DNA of 64,000 bases from an uncultured Flavobacteriaceae bacterium (GTDB lineage Bacteria; Bacteroidota; Bacteroidia; Flavobacteriales; Flavobacteriaceae), in assembly GCA_943842625.1 (NCBI GenBank), contig CALTCK010000008.1:1-64000 (forward strand), given 5' to 3'. The notes under the pieces are model-generated. The model worked only from the letters and a program-made list of their open reading frames with translations. It had not been told where the DNA came from and did no database searches. Positions within the stretch are counted from its first letter, which is position 1. Every line of letters starts with the position of its first letter. Both the position numbers and the translations under genes were made by a program. Of the stretch, positions 29,589 through 38,408 are shown piece by piece.

Positions 29589-29837
29589 TTAAGCTGACAT
29601 TGCAAGAAAGGATACAACAACAGCAAATAATGCAACCGCCTCAATAAAGGCAATTAGTACAATTGCAGATCCTTGTAATTTTCCTTGCATTTCAGGTTGA
29701 CGTGCCATTGCTTCCATAGCAGCTCCCCCAATTTTACCAATCCCAATTCCACCGCCAATCGCGGCTAAACCAGCACCTATTGCAGCAAATGCTCCATAAG
29801 AAACCGTTGCTACTTCTTGTAATAATGCTAAACTCAT
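29589..29837 (-). CDS. atpE: ATP synthase Fo subunit c
   Basis: The rotor-ring proteolipid, 82 residues, two membrane helices joined by a polar loop (ARQPEMQGK). The ion-binding carboxylate is E66 in FIEAVALF. The Na+-type ligands (a Gln in helix 1 and Ser/Thr after the Glu) are absent, so it should be proton-coupled. Lies 25 bases after atpB. The N-terminal helix is glycine-rich (GGGIGIGKIGG), as expected. Confidence 0.97.
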   Translation of the reverse strand: MSLALLQEVATVSYGAFAAIGAGLAAIGGGIGIGKIGGAAMEAMARQPEMQGKLQGSAIVLIAFIEAVALFAVVVSFLAMSA

Positions 29838-29862
29838 AGTTTAAATATTTAAAAATTAATTA

Positions 29863-30969
29863 TTAATGTTCTTCTTCTAATGCTTGTCCAAAATAAAGTG
29901 CAGACAACATGGTAAATATATATGCTTGAATTGCTACAACCAATATTTCAATCACACTAATAAATACTGTGAAAATTACGGATGCTGGAGAAATCCAAAC
30001 TGTTTTTAATATAAAAATTAACGATATTAAGCTCAATACAATTACGTGTCCTGCTGTTATATTAGCAAACAAACGAATCATAAGTGCAATTGGCTTTACA
30101 AACATTCCAATAAACTCAATAGGGGCTAAGAAAATTTTCATTGGAACTGGAAGCCCTGGCATCCAGAAAATGTGTTTCCAATAATTCTTTTTTGCAACTA
30201 CTGTAGTTATTATAAATGTTAAAAGGGCTAAAGTAAATGTAAATCCAATATTGCCACTCAAATTAGAGCTAAACGGGAAAAAAGGAATTAAACCAAAAAT
30301 GTTATTTAACCATATAAAAAAGAATATAGTTAGTAAAAATGGCATATATTTTCTGTATTTATGTTCGCCAATATTTGGTATTGCTACCTCATCACGAATA
30401 AAAATAATAATAGGTTCAATGAATTTTGCAATTCCAGAAGGCATATTATTATTAGATTTTTTATATGATCTAGCCGCAGCTAAAAATAAAATTATTAAAA
30501 CAATGATTGACAGAAACATTGAAAAAACATTCTTAGTAATTGATAAATCGATAACTTTTAAATTTTTTGGATGATTCTCATAATCTAGTGTTATATATTC
30601 CCCATTACTATTTTTAGTATCATTTGCATAATAAATTTTCCCATGAAAAAGAGTAAACCTTTGGTTCCCTTTTTCAACAACTACAGTTCCTTTTTCGTCG
30701 TGATGAAACTCGTTAGACATAAAAGTCACCAATCCATTATCAGTCCATAAAATTATTGGTAATGAAATAGATAGTGGGTGCCCATTCCAATCTAAAATAT
30801 GAAAATTGTGAGAATCACCAATATGATGCATGATCATTTCAGTAATATTGAATTCTTCTACTTTTATTGTTTCTTCTTGATGTTCTTGAGCTATAAGTGA
30901 ACTAAAAGCAAAAACAAAAAACAGTCCTAAAATAAGTTTCTTAATATGGTTATAATTTATTGTTCCCAA
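29863..30969 (-). CDS. atpB: ATP synthase Fo subunit a
   Basis: The proton-channel subunit, 368 residues, longer than the enterobacterial form. It has a signal-peptide-like N-terminus and a periplasmic domain of about 130 residues ahead of the usual helices, typical for Bacteroidota. The essential arginine is in LMIRLFANITAGH. The annotated start is a TTG; the next ATG (about residue 44) would remove the signal, so I keep the TTG. It lies 78 bases after the small membrane gene upstream. Confidence 0.95.
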   Translation of the reverse strand: MGTINYNHIKKLILGLFFVFAFSSLIAQEHQEETIKVEEFNITEMIMHHIGDSHNFHILDWNGHPLSISLPIILWTDNGLVTFMSNEFHHDEKGTVVVEKGNQRFTLFHGKIYYANDTKNSNGEYITLDYENHPKNLKVIDLSITKNVFSMFLSIIVLIILFLAAARSYKKSNNNMPSGIAKFIEPIIIFIRDEVAIPNIGEHKYRKYMPFLLTIFFFIWLNNIFGLIPFFPFSSNLSGNIGFTFTLALLTFIITTVVAKKNYWKHIFWMPGLPVPMKIFLAPIEFIGMFVKPIALMIRLFANITAGHVIVLSLISLIFILKTVWISPASVIFTVFISVIEILVVAIQAYIFTMLSALYFGQALEEEH

Positions 30970-31047
30970 TATAACAGTTTTGTGTTTCTGAATTTTTGTG
31001 CAAATGTAATAACATTAAATGAATTTGCAAACCAAATAATACTTTGT

Positions 31048-31425
31048 TTATTGCTTTTTTAGATAATTATTTATATAATAAATTTCAAAGGTTAAATAAA
31101 AAAAATAAGGAATAAAAAAATTCATTATTTCTAATACTTTTTCTTCAGATTTTCCCGTAATTATGGGCAGTAAAAAAACAATGGAAAGAACCATTTTAAC
31201 AATTGTCAATACTAAAAATAAGGTAAATGAATTCGAATTTTGCTTTAATCTAATTATGAAAAAAACAAAGACTACTAAAAAAAAATGAAATACATAAATT
31301 ACCCATATAGGTAAATAGAGCACATTTTTAGAAAAAAACAAATCAGAGATATAAATATGTACTCCTAGTAATAGTATTGTAAAGCCCAAAAGTGTAATTG
31401 TATAGATTATTAAATCTTTTGTCAT
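31048..31425 (-). CDS. Small membrane protein of the atp operon (DUF6168-like)
   Basis: A protein of 125 residues with four predicted membrane helices. It occupies the position between atpZ/atpI and atpB where Proteobacteria have AtpI, and where Flavobacteriaceae commonly carry a DUF6168-type protein (name from memory). Its start overlaps the AtpZ-like gene by four bases. It may assist Fo assembly or ion supply, by position only. Confidence 0.65.
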   Translation of the reverse strand: MTKDLIIYTITLLGFTILLLGVHIYISDLFFSKNVLYLPIWVIYVFHFFLVVFVFFIIRLKQNSNSFTLFLVLTIVKMVLSIVFLLPIITGKSEEKVLEIMNFFIPYFFYLTFEIYYINNYLKKQ

Positions 31426-31688
31426 TTTTTAGTTTTTTTGTAGGTTGTATTTGTTGCTTGTTTTATAACATAAAACATAGTAATAATAACAGATATTAAG
31501 CTGAGGGCTATTGTGAATAAAGAAAAATCGTTAGGGTACTTCTCATCAAGTTTAAGACCTAAATAAGTGCCTAAGCCAATAATTACAATCATTTGAAAAG
31601 CTATACCTGAAAACTTAGCATAAGCATTAAGACGATCAATCGGTTTTTTTTTCGATTTCTTTAGAGGGTGTTCTTTGTGATCTGTCAA
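31422..31688 (-). CDS. AtpZ/AtpI family protein
   Basis: A protein of 88 residues with a charged N-terminus (KKSKKKPIDRL) and two membrane helices (about 27-48 and 56-76), the GLGTYLGLKLDEKYPN linker being characteristic of the AtpZ/AtpI group. These help assemble the c-ring or import Mg2+. The gene overlaps the end of the bactofilin gene by 53 bases in another frame and overlaps the next small membrane gene by four. Confidence 0.85.
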   Translation of the reverse strand: MTDHKEHPLKKSKKKPIDRLNAYAKFSGIAFQMIVIIGLGTYLGLKLDEKYPNDFSLFTIALSLISVIITMFYVIKQATNTTYKKTKK

Positions 31689-32115
31689 AAGAATTATTTT
31701 GTGTTATTTTTTCTTCGTTTTTATTACCTGGAATAGAATTAATTTTTAATTTCTTATTAACTTCTTTCATCTTACAAGTAGCATTGAAAATAGCTCCCTG
31801 TTCAACCGCTAATTTTCCTGTTACAACCTCGCCTTCAATTTTTGAAGTACTCCTAAGGCTTAAAGTGCCTTCGACGTCAAGAATCCCTTTAACTTGACCT
31901 TCTATATCGGCATTATTGCAAATTAAAGTTCCGACAATTTTACCAGTTTTTCCGACAACAATCTTTGAAGGAGTTTTTATGTTCCCTTCAATTACACCAT
32001 CTATTCTAAAGTAACCATTAGAGGTGACATCTCCTTTTAGTATCGTTCCGTCATTGATGCTATTTTGTCCTGATCCCGGATTGTCGTATTCCTTTGTTTT
32101 TTTTTCTGAAAACAT
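31636..32115 (-). CDS. Bactofilin (polymer-forming cytoskeletal protein)
   Basis: A protein of 159 residues with the bactofilin core, a right-handed beta-helix of short repeats (about 20-110, such as GTILKGDVTSNGYFRIDGVI and IEGNIKTP), flanked by disordered charged tails. Bactofilins polymerise without nucleotide and organise envelope or morphogenetic proteins. It lies nine bases after porW and overlaps the AtpZ gene by 53 bases, which ties envelope/gliding genes and the atp operon into one transcript. Confidence 0.9.
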   Translation of the reverse strand: MFSEKKTKEYDNPGSGQNSINDGTILKGDVTSNGYFRIDGVIEGNIKTPSKIVVGKTGKIVGTLICNNADIEGQVKGILDVEGTLSLRSTSKIEGEVVTGKLAVEQGAIFNATCKMKEVNKKLKINSIPGNKNEEKITQNNSFDRSQRTPSKEIEKKTD

Positions 32116-32124
32116 AACTGATTA

Positions 32125-34773
32125 TTATTTAGAATCTTTCGTACTATTTAATTTGGAAGATTTATTTGATTTGTTAGTAGCTTTAGTCTTTTCTTTAGAT
32201 GTTTTTCTTGATTTATCTTGCATTGTTACCTTAGTTAAATCGGTGTTTAAATACATCTCAAAGTTTTTATGAATTTGTATAATTGCATAATTTTCCGATG
32301 AAATCTCAAAAAAAGAAGTTGTTATTTTATCTTTTTTTCTTTCACTTAAAGATTCTGCAAACCCCTTTGCGCCTTGTCTCGATTTTAATCCATGAATCAT
32401 TACAAACAATGTCTCAGGATTATAATAATCAATAGATGTTGACATTTCTTCATTTTGAGAATTCATAATAACTCCCTTTAGTTTTTCGTGCAATTCTTCC
32501 GCAAGAAGATAATCATTTGTATTAAACTTGTACGCTATTTTCCATCGTTCACTTTCTTTATCTATAATAAAAGTTGTTGTTGATATTTTAGGTATGAGTG
32601 TTTTATAGAGACTCAAAGCTTCTTTACCTTGTTCGTCGTTAGGATAGGTTAAGGCGACAAAATTTAAGGCTTTTTTGTAAGGTTCAAAGCCCTGCTGACG
32701 ACCTATAGAATTAGCTTTTAATAATTCGAATTTTGAAATTATCGGATTTCCAAAATACATTGCTATATAAATATCACAATTATCTATAACATCTTGATAT
32801 TTTGAGTTTTCAAAATCTTTATAAAGTTGATTGTATTTATATTCAGGACTGGACTCGTCTGATGCTAAAATAGCATTTGGATTTAATAAAATCTCAGCAT
32901 ATCTAGAGTTTGGATACGTTAAAGTAATTTCGCTTTTGTATTGAGAAGCTAAAAGGTTGTTCCCTTCTAAATCGTTAATTTTGTATAGGTTATAAAGAGC
33001 TGGTAATAGTAATCTTTTGTCTGGACTAAATGAAACCAAAGTCTCTAAGCGGTCCTTTGCCAAGTCATATTCTTTAAATTTTTCTTTGTAAATAAGTCCT
33101 AGCTGATAATATGCAAAGTTTCTGTCTTTAGTTATACTATCAATTATTTTTTTATCATTAGGAATCGTTGCAATATAAGTTTCCGGTTTAAAGCGATCAT
33201 TTTCCGAAACAGGTGCAATATAGTTTTCTTCAACACTTTCCAATTTTGAAATTTTATCAGACAACCTCCAATTATCCTCTAGTTTTCTGTTTCCCCATCT
33301 TTTTCTAAACTCTTCTTTTCCAAATGCTACCGTTGTAGAGTTATAAAAATAAAAGCTACCTGCTCCAGCGCTAGGCCCTTTTTTTGAACCAGAATTTTCG
33401 GAATTAGAATTAAAAAAAAGATTATTTTCTATATTTTCTTCATTTTGAATTTTTGCTAATGAATCCTCTAAAACGATTCTCTTTAATTCTGTGGTAAATA
33501 GAGTAAAATATTCTAGTTGTTGCGCTTCAGTCATGTTTACTAGATGAAGTATACTATCGCTATTGTAAGCAATATCTTCATATTTAATAACATCATCTAA
33601 ATTTTCTCTTTTCTTTTTTATTCGTCTGTATTGTCTTGACCCTTCTTCCAAATTTGTTAGTGTACTGTCATAATAAGCGCCAGCAGATTTGTAAGATCTG
33701 TCATCAAAATATATTTCTGCTAGCGTTTGATAATTTACAGATTGCATAACTCTATCCTCACGGTAGGATTTAATGGATTTGTTGTAGAAATCAATAGCTA
33801 ATTCAATACTATCATTTTTTTTATAATATTCTCCAATTTGATTGTAAATTTTATCTAGGAATGGCCTGTTTTCTCGATTTTTTTCCAAATCATATAATAA
33901 TTCCAATAAAGCAAAACGATCCTCTTTTGTGAAATCGAAATTTTTTGCTTTTTCTATGTAAGCATTAATCATATAAACCCTGGGAGATTTTCTGTTTAAA
34001 GCAATAACTTTATCAAATTCTAAGTTTGCGCTATCAATTTTTTCAAGCTTATCGTAAAGTTGAGCTGTAATAAAGGTATAGCGACCTTTGAGTTCGTTGT
34101 TTTTTGTATTTTCAGCTGCAAAGTTCATGTACGGCAATGCAACGTCTAAAGAATCTAAATTTATGTAGGCTTGAGATAAAATTCCAGCTGCATCGGCCAA
34201 TTCATCTTTGTCTATTTGGTTCTTTTCGAACATTTTTTTTAGGTTCTCAATAGCGACTTCCTCATTATTTAATCTAATGTTTGTTTTTGCTTTCCAAACC
34301 TTTGCTTTATTAATACTATTACAAGTAGGATAGGTCTTTAAAATAAAGTTAAAAGCGTCAAGTGCTTGAACAAAGCGACCGTCGTAATATCTGGCTTTTC
34401 CTAAAAGAATATATGCTTCATCGATTTGGGGATTGTATTCTTTTCCTTCTAAAAAAATGGCATGTTTTTGAACTCCTTTTGCCGCTTTTTCTTCAGCTTT
34501 ATTAAAATTTTCATTTTTACTTTCTCCTGAAAGTAAACTACTTTCTTCCAGCTCTAAACGCTCTACTGGAAGAATTTCCCAAAAATTATCTCTGTACGAT
34601 GAGGCTAATTGGAGTTTACCTTCTTCAAAAGCTATATTTCCGTTATATAGAATATTATATTCTGTGGTTATAGAATGTTTACTTCTACTTAGAAACGTGT
34701 TTTTTTTACGCGAACATGCGGCTAAAAACAGAATAGCCATTAAAAAAAATATAGTTTTTATTATTCCCTTCAA
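32125..34773 (-). CDS. porW: Type IX secretion/gliding lipoprotein PorW/SprE
   Basis: A large TPR lipoprotein of 882 residues. The signal ends in LFLAAC, and TPR-like helices fill most of the length, with the family's pattern at the N-terminus (RSKHSITTEYNILYNG). It closes with a lysine/serine-rich tail after about residue 850. PorW/SprE links the outer-membrane and inner-membrane parts of the type IX secretion system that exports gliding adhesins and enzymes. The start is a TTG; the next ATG (residue 12) would remove the basic n-region of the signal. It heads the run porW, bactofilin, atpZ, atpB and onward. Confidence 0.88.
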   Translation of the reverse strand: MKGIIKTIFFLMAILFLAACSRKKNTFLSRSKHSITTEYNILYNGNIAFEEGKLQLASSYRDNFWEILPVERLELEESSLLSGESKNENFNKAEEKAAKGVQKHAIFLEGKEYNPQIDEAYILLGKARYYDGRFVQALDAFNFILKTYPTCNSINKAKVWKAKTNIRLNNEEVAIENLKKMFEKNQIDKDELADAAGILSQAYINLDSLDVALPYMNFAAENTKNNELKGRYTFITAQLYDKLEKIDSANLEFDKVIALNRKSPRVYMINAYIEKAKNFDFTKEDRFALLELLYDLEKNRENRPFLDKIYNQIGEYYKKNDSIELAIDFYNKSIKSYREDRVMQSVNYQTLAEIYFDDRSYKSAGAYYDSTLTNLEEGSRQYRRIKKKRENLDDVIKYEDIAYNSDSILHLVNMTEAQQLEYFTLFTTELKRIVLEDSLAKIQNEENIENNLFFNSNSENSGSKKGPSAGAGSFYFYNSTTVAFGKEEFRKRWGNRKLEDNWRLSDKISKLESVEENYIAPVSENDRFKPETYIATIPNDKKIIDSITKDRNFAYYQLGLIYKEKFKEYDLAKDRLETLVSFSPDKRLLLPALYNLYKINDLEGNNLLASQYKSEITLTYPNSRYAEILLNPNAILASDESSPEYKYNQLYKDFENSKYQDVIDNCDIYIAMYFGNPIISKFELLKANSIGRQQGFEPYKKALNFVALTYPNDEQGKEALSLYKTLIPKISTTTFIIDKESERWKIAYKFNTNDYLLAEELHEKLKGVIMNSQNEEMSTSIDYYNPETLFVMIHGLKSRQGAKGFAESLSERKKDKITTSFFEISSENYAIIQIHKNFEMYLNTDLTKVTMQDKSRKTSKEKTKATNKSNKSSKLNSTKDSK

Positions 34774-34998
34774 AATATAAGTTGTTTTGTTTATGATACT
34801 GAAACTTAAAAGCTTTGCTTTTAGTATATATACATTACTATTGAGTGTAAAAATACATTTCTTTTATAATATAAATGAATATTAATATAAAATTCCTTTT
34901 CAGTACTTTATATTTTGTACTTAAAATTTAAACTTTAAAACAACGGCGTAGTTTAAAAATTATAAATTCCTTTGTATTTTTACCAAAATTATATTCAT

Positions 34999-35301
34999 AT
35001 GAGCGAAAAGGTAAAAAATAAAAATATCTCGGTTACTATTGTTGTAGATGAGGAAATTCTGACAATAAAAATGGCCAAAAATGAAAATATTTTAGAAGCT
35101 GCTTTAAAAAATAATATTGACGCTCCTTATTCTTGTCAAGGAGGAGTCTGCTCGTCATGTATTGCAAGAGTTACTGAGGGTAAAGCGACAATGGTGGAAA
35201 ATCAAATTTTAACAGAAAATGAGGTTTCAGAAGGGCTAATTCTAACTTGTCAAGCACATCCAGTTTCAGAAATTTTAAGCATTGATTACGATGACGTTTA
35301 A
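34999..35301 (+). CDS. 2Fe-2S ferredoxin
   Basis: A plant-type [2Fe-2S] ferredoxin of 100 residues with ligands C46, C51, C54 and C84 (CxxxxCxxC, then a distant C). The sequence around them (APYSCQGGVCSSC, LTCQAHP) resembles the C-terminal ferredoxin domain of PaaE-type reductases. An upstream in-frame ATG at 34972 is less likely; the ATG at 34999 gives the usual length. It would carry electrons to an oxygenase or desaturase; the partner is not adjacent. It converges on the GT9 gene with seven bases between stops. Confidence 0.9.
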   Translation: MSEKVKNKNISVTIVVDEEILTIKMAKNENILEAALKNNIDAPYSCQGGVCSSCIARVTEGKATMVENQILTENEVSEGLILTCQAHPVSEILSIDYDDV

Positions 35302-35308
35302 CTACAAA

Positions 35309-36349
35309 TTAACTTTTCATTAAAGTCAAAACTTTATTAACTACATCAAGAGGTGCAATCGATTTCATTGCATCTTCGTAATTTTCAGGATACTTATTCC
35401 CATAAACTGATGTTGGGATCAATGGAAATTTTTCAATATCCACCATTAAACTATTGTTATATTGTTGCCCAAATGGAGCAAAACCTAAAAAAGGGTGGGT
35501 AACACCCCAAAGAGTAACAATAGGTACTCCATAAATGGCTGCTAAGTGACCATTACTGCTATCCATCGACACCATAAGGTCTAAGTTAGAAATTAATGCT
35601 AATTCCTCTTTAAATTTATACTTTCCTGCCATATTAATTACATCAGGATATTTTTTTGTGATTATATTTAACTTTTCGATCTCGTTCTGACCTCCGCCAA
35701 TCAAAACAATTTGTAATTCTTTATTCTTTATTAAATGTACAATCACTTCTTCCATCAATTCTAAAGGATACATTTTGCTCTTGTAAGCCGCAAATGGAGC
35801 TATTCCGACTATTTTTTTTGTTTTAGAAAATATAATATTGATTTTCTCATTATCTATCTTTCTTTTTAAGAATGACTCAAAAGAAGATAAATTAATAGGG
35901 CAGCCAAGAGATTCAAAAACATCGGCATATCTTTGATGAGTTGATTTTAATTGTCTCAGCGTTTTATTATTCTTCCTGGTTAAGGATTTTTTTTCTCTTC
36001 TTCCTTTATCAAGAGTTGATATTTTTTTTCCGAAAAGCTTTAATAACTTAGAAAGTGTTTTAGATCTTATAACATTATGTAAATCTGCAACCGCGTCGAT
36101 ATTCAAAAATTTTATTTTTTTATAAAGTCTTAATAGGCCTATAATTCCTTTGTGTTTATCCTCTAAAGCTGCCTCTAGGAACGTAACATTTTTAAGATCT
36201 TCAAAGAGGGGTTTAAAAAAAGTTCTAGATAGAACTGTTAAATGTATCTCTGGATAAGTTTTGGTAAAAACTTTAAGAACAGGGACTATCATAGCGACAT
36301 CTCCCATTGCTGATAATCTTATAATCAATATGTTTTTGGGTCTTTTCAA
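35309..36349 (-). CDS. Glycosyltransferase family 9 protein
   Basis: A GT-B enzyme of the ADP-heptose transferase type, 346 residues, with the N-terminal RLSAMGDVAM signature and the C-terminal SMDSSNGHLAAIYGVPIVTLWG nucleotide-binding region (split here by its DSSN motif). It should add a heptose-like sugar to lipopolysaccharide core or another lipid-linked glycan, at the inner face of the membrane. It follows the DUF4254 gene by 26 bases, a pairing conserved in Flavobacteriaceae. Confidence 0.9.
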   Translation of the reverse strand: MKRPKNILIIRLSAMGDVAMIVPVLKVFTKTYPEIHLTVLSRTFFKPLFEDLKNVTFLEAALEDKHKGIIGLLRLYKKIKFLNIDAVADLHNVIRSKTLSKLLKLFGKKISTLDKGRREKKSLTRKNNKTLRQLKSTHQRYADVFESLGCPINLSSFESFLKRKIDNEKINIIFSKTKKIVGIAPFAAYKSKMYPLELMEEVIVHLIKNKELQIVLIGGGQNEIEKLNIITKKYPDVINMAGKYKFKEELALISNLDLMVSMDSSNGHLAAIYGVPIVTLWGVTHPFLGFAPFGQQYNNSLMVDIEKFPLIPTSVYGNKYPENYEDAMKSIAPLDVVNKVLTLMKS

Positions 36350-36375
36350 TTAAGATGGATTTCTTTAACTAAAAA

Positions 36376-36984
36376 TTATTTTCCTTCTCTAAGTACTGGG
36401 TTTAATTCATGATCATTATACATTTTCATCTGTTTATAAACCTTCATATACTTAACTCCAGATTCGATATCATTTAATAACTGATCAATTGCAGTACTTA
36501 AATCTAATCTCTGCTCCAATAAGATATTTAGTTTTACTTGGCAGGAGTTTCTATGATCTTCAGACGCATTGTCTCTTGTCGCTTCTTCATTCATATGAAA
36601 AACTTTTAAGGCTAATATTGAAAGCCTATCAACACCCCAAGCAGGGCTCTCTGTGTTAATGGTTGCGTTCTCTTTAACAGAAGTCATTTTATATTTTTCC
36701 AGGAAATAGCTGTCTATATACTCAACCATATCCGTACGATCTTGGTTAGAGGCATCAATTTGTCTTTTTAAAGTTAAAGCGCTTTTAGGATCAATATTAG
36801 GATCTCGAATAATGTCTTCATAATGCCATTGAACCGTGTCAATCCAACATTTTCTGTAAAGGAGGTGTTCTAGATTTTGAGATTGTGAATCATAAGGGTT
36901 GCTAAAGTCTTGATCCACCCTGTCAATGATGTGGTATTTCTCTATAACTTCTTTAAAAATAATATTTGCTTTTTCTGAAAACAT
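36376..36984 (-). CDS. DUF4254 domain-containing protein
   Basis: A helical cytosolic protein of 202 residues without a signal peptide. Its length and sequence (NLEHLLYRKCWIDTVQWHYED, LSILALKVFHMNEE) fit DUF4254, whose genes commonly precede a family 9 glycosyltransferase. The function is unknown; the fixed pairing suggests a link to envelope glycan synthesis. Confidence 0.85.
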   Translation of the reverse strand: MFSEKANIIFKEVIEKYHIIDRVDQDFSNPYDSQSQNLEHLLYRKCWIDTVQWHYEDIIRDPNIDPKSALTLKRQIDASNQDRTDMVEYIDSYFLEKYKMTSVKENATINTESPAWGVDRLSILALKVFHMNEEATRDNASEDHRNSCQVKLNILLEQRLDLSTAIDQLLNDIESGVKYMKVYKQMKMYNDHELNPVLREGK

Positions 36985-37198
36985 GTCTTTTTGGTTTTTT
37001 TAATGAGAGACTATTTAATTGTTATTATTGCTTTATAATTATCAGCTGAAATCCCATATCAATATCCATACTTTTATAGCTCAAAAAACTTTTACTCATT
37101 TTTTGCAAAGGTATTATATTTTGTAATACTATTTTATAAACGCTATTTAAATGTATTGTAATTAATACAGTGGAGAAGCGCTTATGAAAGCTTTAGAT

Positions 37199-38127
37199 TT
37201 AAAAAAAATAACTGAAAATTGGGGCTAATAATAAAAACCATAACATCATTTCTGATACCCATTTTCTTTGAAGAGCTTCAATGAAATTCGAAAATAAAAT
37301 AGAAATAGGTACGATTGTAAAAATTAATTCAATCACCATTTTTTTGACCTGTTATGTAGCCACTAGAATAATTCCTGTGATCAACGTAAAAATTATAATC
37401 CAATATTTCGATTTTTTTCTTAAGGGAGTTTTTGTGAAATTTAAAACTTTAGAATACAAGACTTATTACAGTCATTGACAATATAACAAGAAGTGAAAAA
37501 AAGTTATTTAAAAGTTTGTATGAGGAGAAGTCAAAGCTTATAAATTTTTTGTGGTCTGTATACCAATATCATGTTATTATCTAGATATAAGAAATAAATA
37601 GTACAAATAATAAAAACAAAAAACATCCCTATTATTGGAATCAAAAAGAGTTTAAAATTCTTGGAGGCAAGCTGTATTAATGCTGCATATAAAACTAGTA
37701 AAAACAGTATACTCCAAAAATAAAAAAGTGTTGCAACGCCAATCCATAAAGAAGCGTCTAATATTTTTTTTTGAATATTTTTTTTTGAATTGAAACTTAA
37801 AATTCTTCGTAAGGCTAATAAGATAAATACCGTTGAAAAAATAGGTTTGCTATTTTGAAAAACATTTGGTGTTGACAGTAAAAGGCAGATAAAAATAAAT
37901 AATGCATAAGAATTTATTTGTGTGAGATTATTTTTTTTTATGATAAAGGCAAAGATTAACATTAAGACGATGTAAAGTCCAAATTTAAACGTTAACTGAA
38001 TTAGCCGAATAAAGTCATTCTCAAAACTCGAAATTTGAAAATTATAAAAGGTATATCCTACAAATAATAGCAAACTGATTAATATGAAATGAAAAGGTTT
38101 AGAATTGCTGAAAAAGTTTGTGAGCAT
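37199..38127 (-). pseudogene. DUF6427 family membrane protein, broken in three places
   Basis: The intact first part begins at 38127 (MLTNFFSNSKPFHF) and encodes several membrane helices. It then runs off frame near 37545-37550. The family sequence resumes in the next frame (FISFDFSSYKLLNNFFSLL) and shifts again near 37453. It resumes a third time (KYWIIIFTLITGIILVAT), meets an in-frame TAA at 37352-37354, and then continues QVKKMVIELIFTIVPIS to a proper stop at 37199. The two shifts are +1 events at short homopolymers; the nonsense codon is a separate change. Summed, this would be about 308 residues. It pairs divergently with the DUF6341 gene. It is either a real pseudogene or the worst-affected stretch of an error-prone assembly. 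Confidence 0.75.
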
Positions 38128-38140
38128 GATACTTAATTTA

Positions 38141-38148
38141 TATTTTTG
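38141..38148 (+). promoter_or_regulatory. Putative promoter: -7 box TATTTTTG with TTTG at -33
   Basis: The best-formed promoter in the window: TTTG at 38117-38120, a 20-base spacer, then TATTTTTG matching TAnnTTTG, 20 bases ahead of the DUF6341 start. The TTTG lies inside the first codons of the divergent DUF6427 gene. Confidence 0.6.
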
Positions 38149-38168
38149 CAATCATAAATGATAAAGAT

Positions 38169-38408
38169 ATGACTTGGACAGGTTTTTTTGAAGGAATACA
38201 AAGTTTTTTTGAGGGAGTTGCATTTGCCCCATTCAACGCATTACGTGAGTTAGAAGCTACGAATTGGTGGATAGCTAACTCTATGTCTTGGATTTTTCTA
38301 ATAATTTGTTCTTTAGCTATCGTTTATTGGATTGGACAACTTAAAAAATACGATACTACAGAAGGTAGTGATGATAAAAGTATTACTGCCCATAAATATT
38401 TAGGTTAA
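38169..38408 (+). CDS. DUF6341 family small protein
   Basis: A protein of 79 residues, tryptophan-rich, with one membrane helix (about 35-55) and a charged C-terminus. The pattern WTGFFEGIQSFFEGVAFAPFN matches the small Flavobacteriaceae family DUF6341 (name from memory), which travels with DUF6427 next to purD. Function unknown. Its end overlaps the end of purD, on the other strand, by nine bases. Confidence 0.75.
   Translation: MTWTGFFEGIQSFFEGVAFAPFNALRELEATNWWIANSMSWIFLIICSLAIVYWIGQLKKYDTTEGSDDKSITAHKYLG

Noticed and set aside
34972-34998. An upstream in-frame ATG for the ferredoxin
   Set aside because: It adds nine residues (MYFYQNYIH) not usual in the family and overlaps the promoter-like TTCCTTTG; the ATG at 34999 fits better.
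5542-38127. Programmed +1 frameshifting as the cause of the split genes
   Set aside because: The sites share no slippery sequence, stop context or downstream structure, and occur in unrelated families that are not known to shift.
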